DNA of 10,177 nt from an uncultured bacterium (lineage in GTDB: Bacteria > Actinomycetota > Coriobacteriia > Coriobacteriales > Coriobacteriaceae). The notes under the pieces are model-generated. The model saw only the letters and a program-made list of their open reading frames with translations, did no database searches and was not told the DNA's origin. The position numbers were made by a program, and so were the translations under genes. Shown here in pieces: positions 1 through 5,283 of the stretch (position 1 is its first letter; the number at the start of each line of letters is the position of its first letter). Location of the stretch: contig CAJMPE010000059.1 of NCBI GenBank assembly GCA_905215275.1, positions 1 through 10,177 of the forward strand, in the 5' to 3' direction.

Positions 1-147
1 GAGCCTCACCATCTCAACGCTCTGCCCAAGGGCGTGCGTGATGACTGTATCCGTAAGCTCAAAAGCGAGGGCTTTTCGATCAAGCAGATCGTGCGCCTCA
101 CGGGCATCGGCCACTGCACGATTCAAAAAGTCAAAGTTGAAAAGTAG
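1..147 (+). CDS. C-terminal end of a Y1/REP-associated-type transposase (5' end outside window)
   Basis: Frame 1 is open from the first base to a TAG at 145-147, giving the last 48 residues of a protein whose start lies outside the window. The visible part reads ...LPKGVRDDCIRKLKSEG followed by FSIKQIVRLTGIGHCTIQKV. The second half is a compact helix-turn-helix of the type found at the C-terminus of Y1-family (IS200/REP-associated, RAYT) tyrosine transposases, where a tail of the form LK-x-GxSIRQIxRLTGI is common. The catalytic HUH and Tyr residues would lie upstream and cannot be checked here, so the gene could be intact or already a remnant. A long palindrome sits 51 bases downstream, the type of DNA these proteins recognise, which supports the call. 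The alternative is an unrelated HTH regulator or resolvase tail. Convergent with dinB. Confidence 0.6.
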   Translation, partial: EPHHLNALPKGVRDDCIRKLKSEGFSIKQIVRLTGIGHCTIQKVKVEK

Positions 148-156
148 CTCATTTCA

Positions 157-183
157 GGCGAGGTAATTCTTGCTACGCTCGCC
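157..183 (+). repeat. small hairpin just downstream of the transposase gene
   Basis: GGCGAG at 157-162 is the exact reverse complement of CTCGCC at 178-183, with a 15-base loop. It begins 10 bases after the transposase stop codon. No T-run follows, so it does not look like an intrinsic terminator. IS200/IS605-type elements carry short subterminal hairpins recognised by the transposase, so this could be the right-end hairpin of the element. A 6-bp stem is short enough to arise by chance. Confidence 0.3.
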
Positions 184-198
184 AAACCGGGCATCCGG

Positions 199-318
199 GG
201 TAGTCAATTTGGGACAGGGCTATTTTAGCTACCCTTTGGCTGGTGAATGAATTAGGCCGAATGAATCTCAACCGATATATAGGGGTAGCTAAAATAGCCC
301 CGTCCCAAATTGACTACC
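199..318. repeat. 120-bp element with 36-bp inverted arms (REP/MITE-like palindrome)
   Basis: The left arm (199-234) begins GGTAGTCAATTTGGGACA and the right arm (283-318) ends GTCCCAAATTGACTACC. The arms match as reverse complements at 35 of 36 positions; the only mismatch is A216 against C301. They enclose a 48-base loop (235-282) in which GAATGAAT occurs twice, at 245-252 and 259-266. The arms are AT-rich compared with the surrounding genes and contain no ORF of their own. The element lies between the 3' ends of the transposase fragment (plus) and dinB (minus). Such a palindrome beside a Y1-type transposase fits a REP/RAYT or non-autonomous mobile repeat. As RNA it would form a very stable stem from either strand and could separate the two converging transcripts. 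The structure is seen directly; mobility and dispersal are inferred. Confidence 0.85.
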
Positions 319-329
319 AATGCCGTGTC

Positions 330-355
330 GGACGGAAGGCAGCAACCCCCCGTCC
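330..355. repeat. short hairpin between the palindrome and the dinB stop
   Basis: GGACGG (330-335) pairs exactly with CCGTCC (350-355) around a 14-base loop. An A6 tract follows at 356-361 on the plus strand, so for dinB transcription (minus strand) the U-run comes before the hairpin rather than after it. It therefore does not have the order of an intrinsic terminator in either direction. It could still act as a 3' end stabiliser or pause site for dinB mRNA. Function unknown. Confidence 0.3.
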
Positions 356-363
356 AAAAAAGA

Positions 364-1617
364 CTAGTTATTGAAGCGGGATTGGCGGCCGAAGGATAGG
401 GCAGTGTCGCCGAATTTGTCTCGGACGGCGTCGATGGCGACGGAGAGGTCGCGGCGGTCGCTGGATTGGGCTCCGCGGTCATCGACCTCGCAGAATAGAT
501 CGGTCTGGATACCGCCTTGGTGGTTGAAGTCGCTCATGCCGATACCCGCCAGACGCACGTGCATGCCTTCTTGCCAGATATTGTCGAGCAGCTCGAGCGC
601 TACGGCCACAAAGATATTCTCGTCGTCGGTGGGGTGGGGCAAGCGGCGCTGTGCCGTGCGCCCGCTGCCATACGAATACTTGAGCTTGAGCGTTACGGTT
701 CCGCCCGTCAGTCCCTGACGGCGCAGGCGGCGCCCAACCGACTCGCCCAGTAGCGCAATCGCCGCCTCGATATCCCCACGCTCAGTCAAATCCTTCGCAA
801 AGGTGCGCTCATTGCTCACCGATTTAACTTCACGTTCCTCATCCAGGCTGGTGACCTCGGATACTTCGAGCCCCAAAGCGCGTTGACGCATGCGCTCGCC
901 ATTCACGCCAAAGATTGCAGCCAAGGTGGACTCTGGCGCGCGTGAAAGCTCGCCGAGCGTATAGATGCGCATGCGACGCAGCCGCTCCTCGGCCGAGCGC
1001 CCGATTCCGCTCATGGCGGACACGGGCAGTGCAGCCAAAAACCGCTGTTCCGTACCGGGGCGTACAATGGTCAGACCAAACGGCTTGTCGCGCTCACTTG
1101 CGATTTTGGCCACGGTCTTGTTGCACCCAACGCCGATGGAGCACGTCACCCCTAGCGCCGCAACGCGGTCGCTTATACGCCGCGCAACCAACAGTGGGTC
1201 CTCGGGCGCAAAACGACCCGGTGTGATATCGATAAAGGCCTCGTCGATGGAAACGCGCTCCACGCGCGGTGTCTCATCGGCAAGGATCGCCATGACCTGT
1301 GCGCTCACCTCACGGTAGCGATCGAAGTGTCCGTGCGTCCAAATGGCCTGCGGGCACAGGCCCCTTGCCTCGGCCGAGGCCATGGCAGAATGCACGCCAA
1401 AGCGACGTGCCTCATACGAACACGTGGACACGACGCCGCGTGACTCGGCGTCTCCGCCCACGATGAGCGGCTTTCCGCGCCATTCGGGATGATCGAGCAT
1501 CTCCACGCTCGCAAAAAATGCATCGAGGTCCATCAGGCCCACCGCCGGACCCGTCCAGGGCGGCGGCGTGACGCCCGCAGCATCCTCATAACCGTATGTA
1601 TGTTCGCGTCTTTCCAT
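364..1617 (-). CDS. dinB: DNA polymerase IV (Y-family translesion polymerase)
   Basis: This 417-residue protein is a Y-family polymerase, which copies damaged templates with low fidelity. The palm motif MDLDAFFASVE (29-39) carries the first metal-binding Asp (Asp30) and the aromatic steric gate (Phe35). SIDEAFID (123-130) carries the catalytic Asp125-Glu126 pair. YEARRFGV (68-75) and CNKTVAKIASERDKPFG (165-181) are further family blocks. A little-finger domain follows from about residue 250, and QTDLF (371-375) is a good beta-clamp binding motif; about 40 residues follow it. Length is somewhat above the roughly 350 residues of E. coli Pol IV because of a 28-residue N-terminal leader and this tail. 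The ATG at 1617 is the only convincing start ahead of the palm motif, but no clear ribosome-binding site precedes it and a TATACT box lies only 6 bases upstream, so the message may be leaderless. Transcribed away from rpsP. No classical GAAC-N4-GTTC LexA box is seen. Confidence 0.95.
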   Translation of the reverse strand: MERREHTYGYEDAAGVTPPPWTGPAVGLMDLDAFFASVEMLDHPEWRGKPLIVGGDAESRGVVSTCSYEARRFGVHSAMASAEARGLCPQAIWTHGHFDRYREVSAQVMAILADETPRVERVSIDEAFIDITPGRFAPEDPLLVARRISDRVAALGVTCSIGVGCNKTVAKIASERDKPFGLTIVRPGTEQRFLAALPVSAMSGIGRSAEERLRRMRIYTLGELSRAPESTLAAIFGVNGERMRQRALGLEVSEVTSLDEEREVKSVSNERTFAKDLTERGDIEAAIALLGESVGRRLRRQGLTGGTVTLKLKYSYGSGRTAQRRLPHPTDDENIFVAVALELLDNIWQEGMHVRLAGIGMSDFNHQGGIQTDLFCEVDDRGAQSSDRRDLSVAIDAVRDKFGDTALSFGRQSRFNN

Positions 1618-1623
1618 GTCATG

Positions 1624-1629
1624 AGTATA
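1624..1629 (-). promoter_or_regulatory. candidate -10 box for dinB
   Basis: On the minus strand TATACT (5 of 6 to TATAAT) lies six bases before the dinB ATG. No good -35 hexamer is present at 16-18 bases. If used, transcription would begin at or very near the start codon, giving a leaderless mRNA, which is common in actinobacteria and fits the absence of a ribosome-binding site here. Confidence 0.35.
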
Positions 1630-1733
1630 CCGCGCAGCTCATGTGGGGTGCGTGGATGCGCTTGCAAATCGCGAATTCTTGTCTAAGATATGGATTTGCC
1701 CTCGACTACACCGAAGAAGTTGGTCTCACGGAC

Positions 1734-1762
1734 TTCACCTGCCCGCGTCGATGGCGTATTAT
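1734..1762 (+). promoter_or_regulatory. candidate promoter of the rpsP operon
   Basis: TTCACC (1734-1739, 4 of 6 to TTGACA) is followed after 17 bases by TATTAT (1757-1762, 5 of 6 to TATAAT). Transcription would begin near 1769, leaving a leader of about 50 bases. A second, weaker pair lies upstream: TTGCAA (1662-1667) with TAAGAT (1684-1689), spacing 16. The region 1618-1818 holds no gene. A 5-bp hairpin, GCAGC (1785-1789) with GCTGC (1795-1799), sits just before the ribosome-binding site. Confidence 0.45.
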
Positions 1763-1805
1763 GTTCAACTGTTTGTTTGTAGTTGCAGCCTAAAGCTGCT
1801 TGGTT

Positions 1806-1812
1806 GGAGGAG
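1806..1812 (+). promoter_or_regulatory. ribosome-binding site fixing the rpsP TTG start
   Basis: GGAGGAG lies six bases before the TTG at 1819. It decides between that start and an in-frame TTG at 1783, which would add 12 residues unlike any S16 and has no such site. Confidence 0.85.
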
Positions 1813-1818
1813 TTTCCT

Positions 1819-2160
1819 TTGGCAGTCAAGATTCGCCTTGCTCGTCACGGCGCTAAGAAGCGTCCGTACTACCGTGTCGTCGTCGCCGATTCCCGCGCCC
1901 CGCGTGACGGTCGTATCATCGAGGAGGTTGGCCGCTACAACCCGATGACCGCCCCCAAGACCATCAACCTCGACCTCGAGAAGATTGCTGACTGGCAGTC
2001 CAAGGGCGCTCAGCTCACCGACGCCGTCGCCGCTCTGGTCAAGGCTGCCAACGAGGGCGAGAAGACCGAGACCGTCGTCAAGAAGTCCAAGAAGCAGCTC
2101 GCCAAAGAGGCCGAGGCCGCTAAGGCTGCCGCCGAGGCCGCTGAGGGCGCCGAGGAGTAA
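1819..2160 (+). CDS. rpsP: 30S ribosomal protein S16
   Basis: This encodes a 113-residue small-subunit protein that binds 16S rRNA and is needed for 30S assembly. The N-terminus MAVKIRLARHGAKKRPYYR and the block VVVADSRAPRDGRIIEEVG are the S16 signature, followed by YNP at 40-42 and the conserved SKGAQLTDAV (61-70). The start is a TTG preceded by a strong Shine-Dalgarno. S16 is often 80-90 residues; here residues 83-113 form a low-complexity tail of Lys, Glu and Ala, probably helical or disordered, as is common in actinobacterial S16. First gene of the cluster rpsP-khpA-rimM-trmD-lepB. Its stop is 3 bases before the khpA start, so the two are probably co-translated. Confidence 0.97.
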   Translation: MAVKIRLARHGAKKRPYYRVVVADSRAPRDGRIIEEVGRYNPMTAPKTINLDLEKIADWQSKGAQLTDAVAALVKAANEGEKTETVVKKSKKQLAKEAEAAKAAAEAAEGAEE

Positions 2161-2163
2161 ATC

Positions 2164-2448
2164 GTGCCTGAGGTTGACGCTGCACAGCTCGAGGGTGAGG
2201 CAATGCTCTCAGATCGCATCGCCGATCTCGTCGAATATCTCGTTGTTCAGATCGTCGACGACCCGGATTCCGTGAGCCTCGAGGTCATCGATGGCGACGA
2301 CGCTTCCACGATTGAGGTTTCGGTTGCCGAGGATGACGTAGCTAAGGTCATCGGCCGTCGTGGCCGTACCATCAAGGCCATTCGCACGCTCGCCCGTGCA
2401 CTGGCCGCTCGCCTCGACACTGCTGTCGAGGTAGAGGTTCTGGGCTAG
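2164..2448 (+). CDS. khpA: KH-domain RNA-binding protein (KhpA family)
   Basis: A 94-residue, single KH-domain protein. The diagnostic loop is GRRG (64-67) within VIGRRGRTIKAIR, followed by a helix and the closing strand VEVEVLG. KhpA proteins bind RNA broadly, often with KhpB/Jag, and in several Gram-positive bacteria affect cell length and division. The gene between rpsP and rimM is a standard location. The GTG at 2164 is chosen because GAGGAG (2152-2157), inside the end of rpsP, lies six bases upstream. An in-frame ATG at 2203 would give 81 residues, closer to the usual family length, and has GAGGG seven bases upstream, so it cannot be excluded. The protein is acidic outside the KH core. 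KhpB is not in the window. Confidence 0.9.
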   Translation: MPEVDAAQLEGEAMLSDRIADLVEYLVVQIVDDPDSVSLEVIDGDDASTIEVSVAEDDVAKVIGRRGRTIKAIRTLARALAARLDTAVEVEVLG

Positions 2449-2452
2449 GACC

Positions 2453-2974
2453 TTGAGGTCCCAGTACAAAAACATCGCCCGTGTGGTCAAGCCGCACGGA
2501 AGGAAGGGGGAGGTCCTCGCGCAGCCGCTGCGGGGGCTTCCTTCTGTATTAGAGCCGGGTATGCGCGTCGCCCTGACGCCGCCGGCGCTCAAGCGCGACC
2601 GTTTTTGCACGGTCGTGTCCGTCACCGATACGGGCGATGGCGATCTGGTCTCGTTTGAGGGCATAGACGACTTGACGGCCGCCGAGGGCATCACCGGATG
2701 CTATGTGCTGGCCAATCGTGACGACTTCGAGCTCGATTCGCTCGACGCCGCCTATACCGACCTGATGGGTCGCGAGGTGGTCGACGAGCGCTTCGGTTTG
2801 CTCGGCACGATCGTAGAGATCATGTCGACGCCCGCTAACGATGTTTGGGTTGTTGAGGGCGATCGGTACGGCGAGGTGCTGATTCCCGTGATCGAGCAGG
2901 TTGTGCTCGATCTTCCCGACACAGGAACAATTTCCGTCCACGTTATGGACGGCTTGATCGATATGGACAAGTAG
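2453..2974 (+). CDS. rimM: ribosome maturation factor RimM
   Basis: This 173-residue protein helps the late maturation of the 30S head, where it contacts the region around S19 and 16S rRNA. The N-terminal RimM barrel (about 8-88) opens with IARVVKPHGRKGEV, matching the family G-x-x-KGE-V motif. The C-terminal PRC barrel (about 98-170) shows TDLMGREVVDERFGLLGTI, then IMSTPANDVWVV and EVLIPVIEQVV, all typical of RimM. The start is TTG at 2453, four bases after the khpA stop. The only Shine-Dalgarno is a weak TAGGA overlapping that stop, so translation probably depends on coupling to khpA. Length is normal for the family. It precedes trmD, its usual partner. Confidence 0.95.
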   Translation: MRSQYKNIARVVKPHGRKGEVLAQPLRGLPSVLEPGMRVALTPPALKRDRFCTVVSVTDTGDGDLVSFEGIDDLTAAEGITGCYVLANRDDFELDSLDAAYTDLMGREVVDERFGLLGTIVEIMSTPANDVWVVEGDRYGEVLIPVIEQVVLDLPDTGTISVHVMDGLIDMDK

Positions 2975-2984
2975 GGAGGACAGC

Positions 2985-3743
2985 ATGCTGATTGAGACCC
3001 TTTCGGTCTTTCCCGAGATGTTTGAGCCCGTCATGTCCACATCGATTTTGGGCCGCGCCCGCAAGGCCGGCCTTTTTGATTTTAATGCGTATAACCTGCG
3101 CGACTGGACGCACGACCGCCATCGCACCGTCGATGACGAGCCGTATGGCGGCGGGCAGGGCATGCTCATGAAGGTCGAGCCCATTGCCGAGGCCATCGAG
3201 GCCATCAGCTCCGAGGGTCCCAAGCCCACCGTGGTGTTCTTCACCCCCTGCGGCGAGCCCTTTACGCAGCATGTGGCCGAGCGCCTGCTCAAAAGCGAGC
3301 GCTTGCTGTTTGTGTGCAGCCGTTACGAGGGCGTCGATGAGCGCGCATATGCGTATGCCGATGAGCGTCTATCGATCGGCGACTACGTGCTCACGGGCGG
3401 CGAGCTGCCCGCTATGGTCGTAGCCGATGCCGTCGTACGGCTCATTCCCGGAGCCTTGGGCGACGAGATGAGCAACGTGGACGAGTCCTTCTCGACCGCT
3501 GAGGACGGTGGCCTGCTCGAGTACGCGCAGTACACCCGCCCCGCCGAGTTCAATGGCGAGGGCGTGCCGCCGGTGCTCGTAAGCGGCGACCACGCCAAGG
3601 TCGATGCCTGGCGTCGCAAAAACGCCATCGAGCGTACCTGTCGCTGGCGTCCCGATCTTATCGAGACGGCACGTCTTACGCCCAATGAGCGCGCGTACGC
3701 GCAGGAGATCCTGGACGCTTCGTTTTCGCAGAGCGAGGAGTGA
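2985..3743 (+). CDS. trmD: tRNA (guanine37-N1)-methyltransferase TrmD
   Basis: TrmD uses S-adenosylmethionine to make m1G37 next to the anticodon, which prevents +1 frameshifting. The 252-residue protein shows the SPOUT motifs: DDEPYGGGQGM (50-60), CSRYEGVDER (111-120) and IGDYVLTGGELPAM (131-144), which form the trefoil knot and SAM site. YTRP and the tail PPVLVSGDHAKVDAWR are also typical. The start is secure: GGGAGGA (2974-2980) lies four bases before the ATG. One oddity: counting from the conserved Arg of RLIPG (Arg152 here, Arg154 in E. coli and Haemophilus), the general-base Asp169 of ...EDSF aligns with Glu167 of VDESF, with Asp166 beside it. The segment between ESF and GLL is also a few residues longer than in E. 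coli. Fold and identity are not in doubt. Confidence 0.96.
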   Translation: MLIETLSVFPEMFEPVMSTSILGRARKAGLFDFNAYNLRDWTHDRHRTVDDEPYGGGQGMLMKVEPIAEAIEAISSEGPKPTVVFFTPCGEPFTQHVAERLLKSERLLFVCSRYEGVDERAYAYADERLSIGDYVLTGGELPAMVVADAVVRLIPGALGDEMSNVDESFSTAEDGGLLEYAQYTRPAEFNGEGVPPVLVSGDHAKVDAWRRKNAIERTCRWRPDLIETARLTPNERAYAQEILDASFSQSEE

Positions 3744-3745
3744 GA

Positions 3746-4309
3746 ATGGTTCCATCGCAGCATTCCGTGCTAAAGGGTGCGTTTGAGTGGGTCGTGGTTG
3801 TCGCAATCGCGCTGGTCGCCACCTTCTTGATTCGCTCGTTTGTGGTCGAACCCTTTGTGGTGCCTACCGGTTCCATGGAGTCCACGATCGAGATCGGAGA
3901 CCAGATTCTGGCGCAGAAGGTGACGCTCGAACTCGGACAGCCCGTCAAGCAAGGCGATATCGTGGTGTTCCACAACCCCGATGCCACGTCCGAGCATGAC
4001 GTGCTGGTAAAGCGCGTTATTGCCACGGCCGGCCAGACGGTCGACCTGCAGGACGGCAAGGTCGTCGTCGATGGCCAGGCGCTCGACGAGGACTATACGA
4101 CTGGCATGAGCTGGCCGCTTTCGGTCCAAGCCCCCGGCGCTCAGGTGAGCTATCCCTACACCGTCCCTGACGACTGTGTGTGGGTGATGGGCGACAACCG
4201 CGAGAACTCTGCTGACTCCCGCTACTTTGGCCCGGTCGACCGCTCCGACTTGATTGCCGTGGCGCTTGTGCGCTACTGGCCGCTCAACCGTATCGGCGCT
4301 ATCGATTAA
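3746..4309 (+). CDS. lepB: type I signal peptidase
   Basis: This membrane serine protease cuts signal peptides from exported proteins. Of its 187 residues, about 13-33 form a single transmembrane helix (VVVVAIALVATFLI), giving an N-in topology with an extracytoplasmic catalytic domain. The catalytic Ser43 lies in PTGSMEST and the general-base Lys89 in LVKRVIA; the conserved MGDNRENSADSR begins at 148. The short single-helix form is typical of Gram-positive enzymes and lacks the large insert of E. coli LepB. The ATG at 3746 is chosen because GAGGAG (3735-3740) is five bases upstream; a GTG at 3740 would overlap that site. The gene starts 2 bases after the trmD stop. In many bacteria rplS follows trmD; here lepB does instead. 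Confidence 0.95.
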   Translation: MVPSQHSVLKGAFEWVVVVAIALVATFLIRSFVVEPFVVPTGSMESTIEIGDQILAQKVTLELGQPVKQGDIVVFHNPDATSEHDVLVKRVIATAGQTVDLQDGKVVVDGQALDEDYTTGMSWPLSVQAPGAQVSYPYTVPDDCVWVMGDNRENSADSRYFGPVDRSDLIAVALVRYWPLNRIGAID

Positions 4310-4316
4310 AAACCGC

Positions 4317-4322
4317 TATAGT
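4317..4322 (+). promoter_or_regulatory. weak candidate -10 box before glyQ
   Basis: TATAGT (5 of 6 to TATAAT) lies in the 59-base gap between lepB and glyQ, but no -35 hexamer is found at the right distance. It may give glyQS its own promoter in addition to readthrough from lepB. The gap contains no terminator hairpin and no T-box sequence. The likely glyQ ribosome-binding site is GAGGGG (4352-4357), an unusually long 11 bases from the ATG, or AGAGG (4363-4367), only one base away. Confidence 0.25.
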
Positions 4323-4368
4323 ACAGTACCTAACCGTGTAATCGTTTCGACGAGGGGATATAAGAGGC

Positions 4369-5280
4369 ATGAACGCTTCATCGCTTTCCTTCCAAGACAT
4401 CATCCTGCGCCTCCAGCAGTACTGGGGCGAGCAGGGCTGCGTAATTATGCAGCCCTATGACTCCGAGGTCGGTGCCGGTACCTTCCATACCGCGACCACG
4501 CTGCGCTCGCTCGGTCCCGCCGAGTGGCGCACCTGCTATGCGCAGCCCTGCCGCCGTCCCGCCGACGGCCGCTACGGCGAGAACCCCAACCGCATGCAGC
4601 ACTACTATCAGTTCCAGGTGCTCATCAAGCCCTCGCCGGTCAACGCCCAGGAGCTCTACCTGGGGTCTCTTGCCGCCATTGGCCTGGACCCCAACGACCA
4701 TGACGTTCGCTTTGTCGAGGACGACTGGGAGAGCCCGACCCTGGGCGCTTGGGGCCTTGGCTGGGAGGTCTGGCTCAACGGCATGGAGGTCACGCAGTTC
4801 ACGTACTTCCAACAGGTGGGCGGTATCGAGGTCGACCCCGTGCCTGTCGAGATCACCTATGGCCTGGAGCGCATCGCCATGTACGCCCAGGGCGTCAACT
4901 CGGTCTACGACCTGGTGTGGAGCTACCTGCCCGACGGCACGCCCATGACCTACGGCGACGTGTTCCTGGAGAACGAGCGCGAGTTCAGCGCTTATAACTT
5001 TGAGGTCGCCAACGTCGAGATGATGCGTCAGAAGTTTGACGACTACGAGGCCGAGTGCCACTCCTGCCTGGAGCGCAAGCTGCCGCTGCCGGCATATGAC
5101 TGCGTCATGAAGTGCAGCCATGCCTTCAACCTGCTCGATGCCCGCGGTGCGCTGTCCGCAGTCGAGCGCGCCAACTACATCCTGCGCGTCCGCGCCGTCG
5201 CCAAGGCGTGCTGCGAGGCCTATATGGCCGAGGTCGCCGGAATCAACGAGAATGCCGATCAGGAAGGCGAGGTGGCGTAA
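4369..5280 (+). CDS. glyQ: glycyl-tRNA synthetase alpha subunit
   Basis: GlyQ is the catalytic class II core of the alpha2-beta2 glycyl-tRNA synthetase; it activates glycine with ATP. The 303-residue length is normal. It opens with the family segment FQDIILRLQQYWGEQGCVIM and QPYDSEVGAGTFH. Motif 2 is QPCRRPADGRYGENPNR (59-75), followed by HYYQFQVLIKPSP. GWEVWLNGMEVTQFTYFQQ (131-149) and motif 3, GLERIAMY (165-172), complete the active site. The last residues (NENADQEGEVA) are a short, probably disordered tail. It lies 3 bases ahead of glyS, so the subunits are made together. Most other actinobacteria that are well studied use the single-chain alpha2 enzyme instead. Confidence 0.97.
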   Translation: MNASSLSFQDIILRLQQYWGEQGCVIMQPYDSEVGAGTFHTATTLRSLGPAEWRTCYAQPCRRPADGRYGENPNRMQHYYQFQVLIKPSPVNAQELYLGSLAAIGLDPNDHDVRFVEDDWESPTLGAWGLGWEVWLNGMEVTQFTYFQQVGGIEVDPVPVEITYGLERIAMYAQGVNSVYDLVWSYLPDGTPMTYGDVFLENEREFSAYNFEVANVEMMRQKFDDYEAECHSCLERKLPLPAYDCVMKCSHAFNLLDARGALSAVERANYILRVRAVAKACCEAYMAEVAGINENADQEGEVA

Positions 5281-5283
5281 GCC

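Noticed and set aside
321..350. Resemblance to the SRP RNA apex (CGGAAGG followed by CAGCA)
   Set aside because: The GGAA loop and AGCA look similar to SRP helix 8, but the closing stem would contain an A-G mismatch, the conserved CAGG is altered, and no matching 5' and 3' arms are found around it. A covariance search with the bacterial SRP models would settle it.
1590..1606. LexA/SOS box at the start of dinB
   Set aside because: A GAACATAC half-site is present on the minus strand, but the second half GTTC is missing at the required 4-base spacing.
1783..1818. Earlier TTG start for rpsP
   Set aside because: It would add residues unrelated to S16 and has no ribosome-binding site; the TTG at 1819 has a strong one.
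3740..3745. GTG start for lepB at 3740
   Set aside because: It overlaps the ribosome-binding site that serves the ATG at 3746.
4310..4368. T-box leader controlling glyQS
   Set aside because: The 59-base gap is too short and lacks the T-box sequence and a terminator stem.
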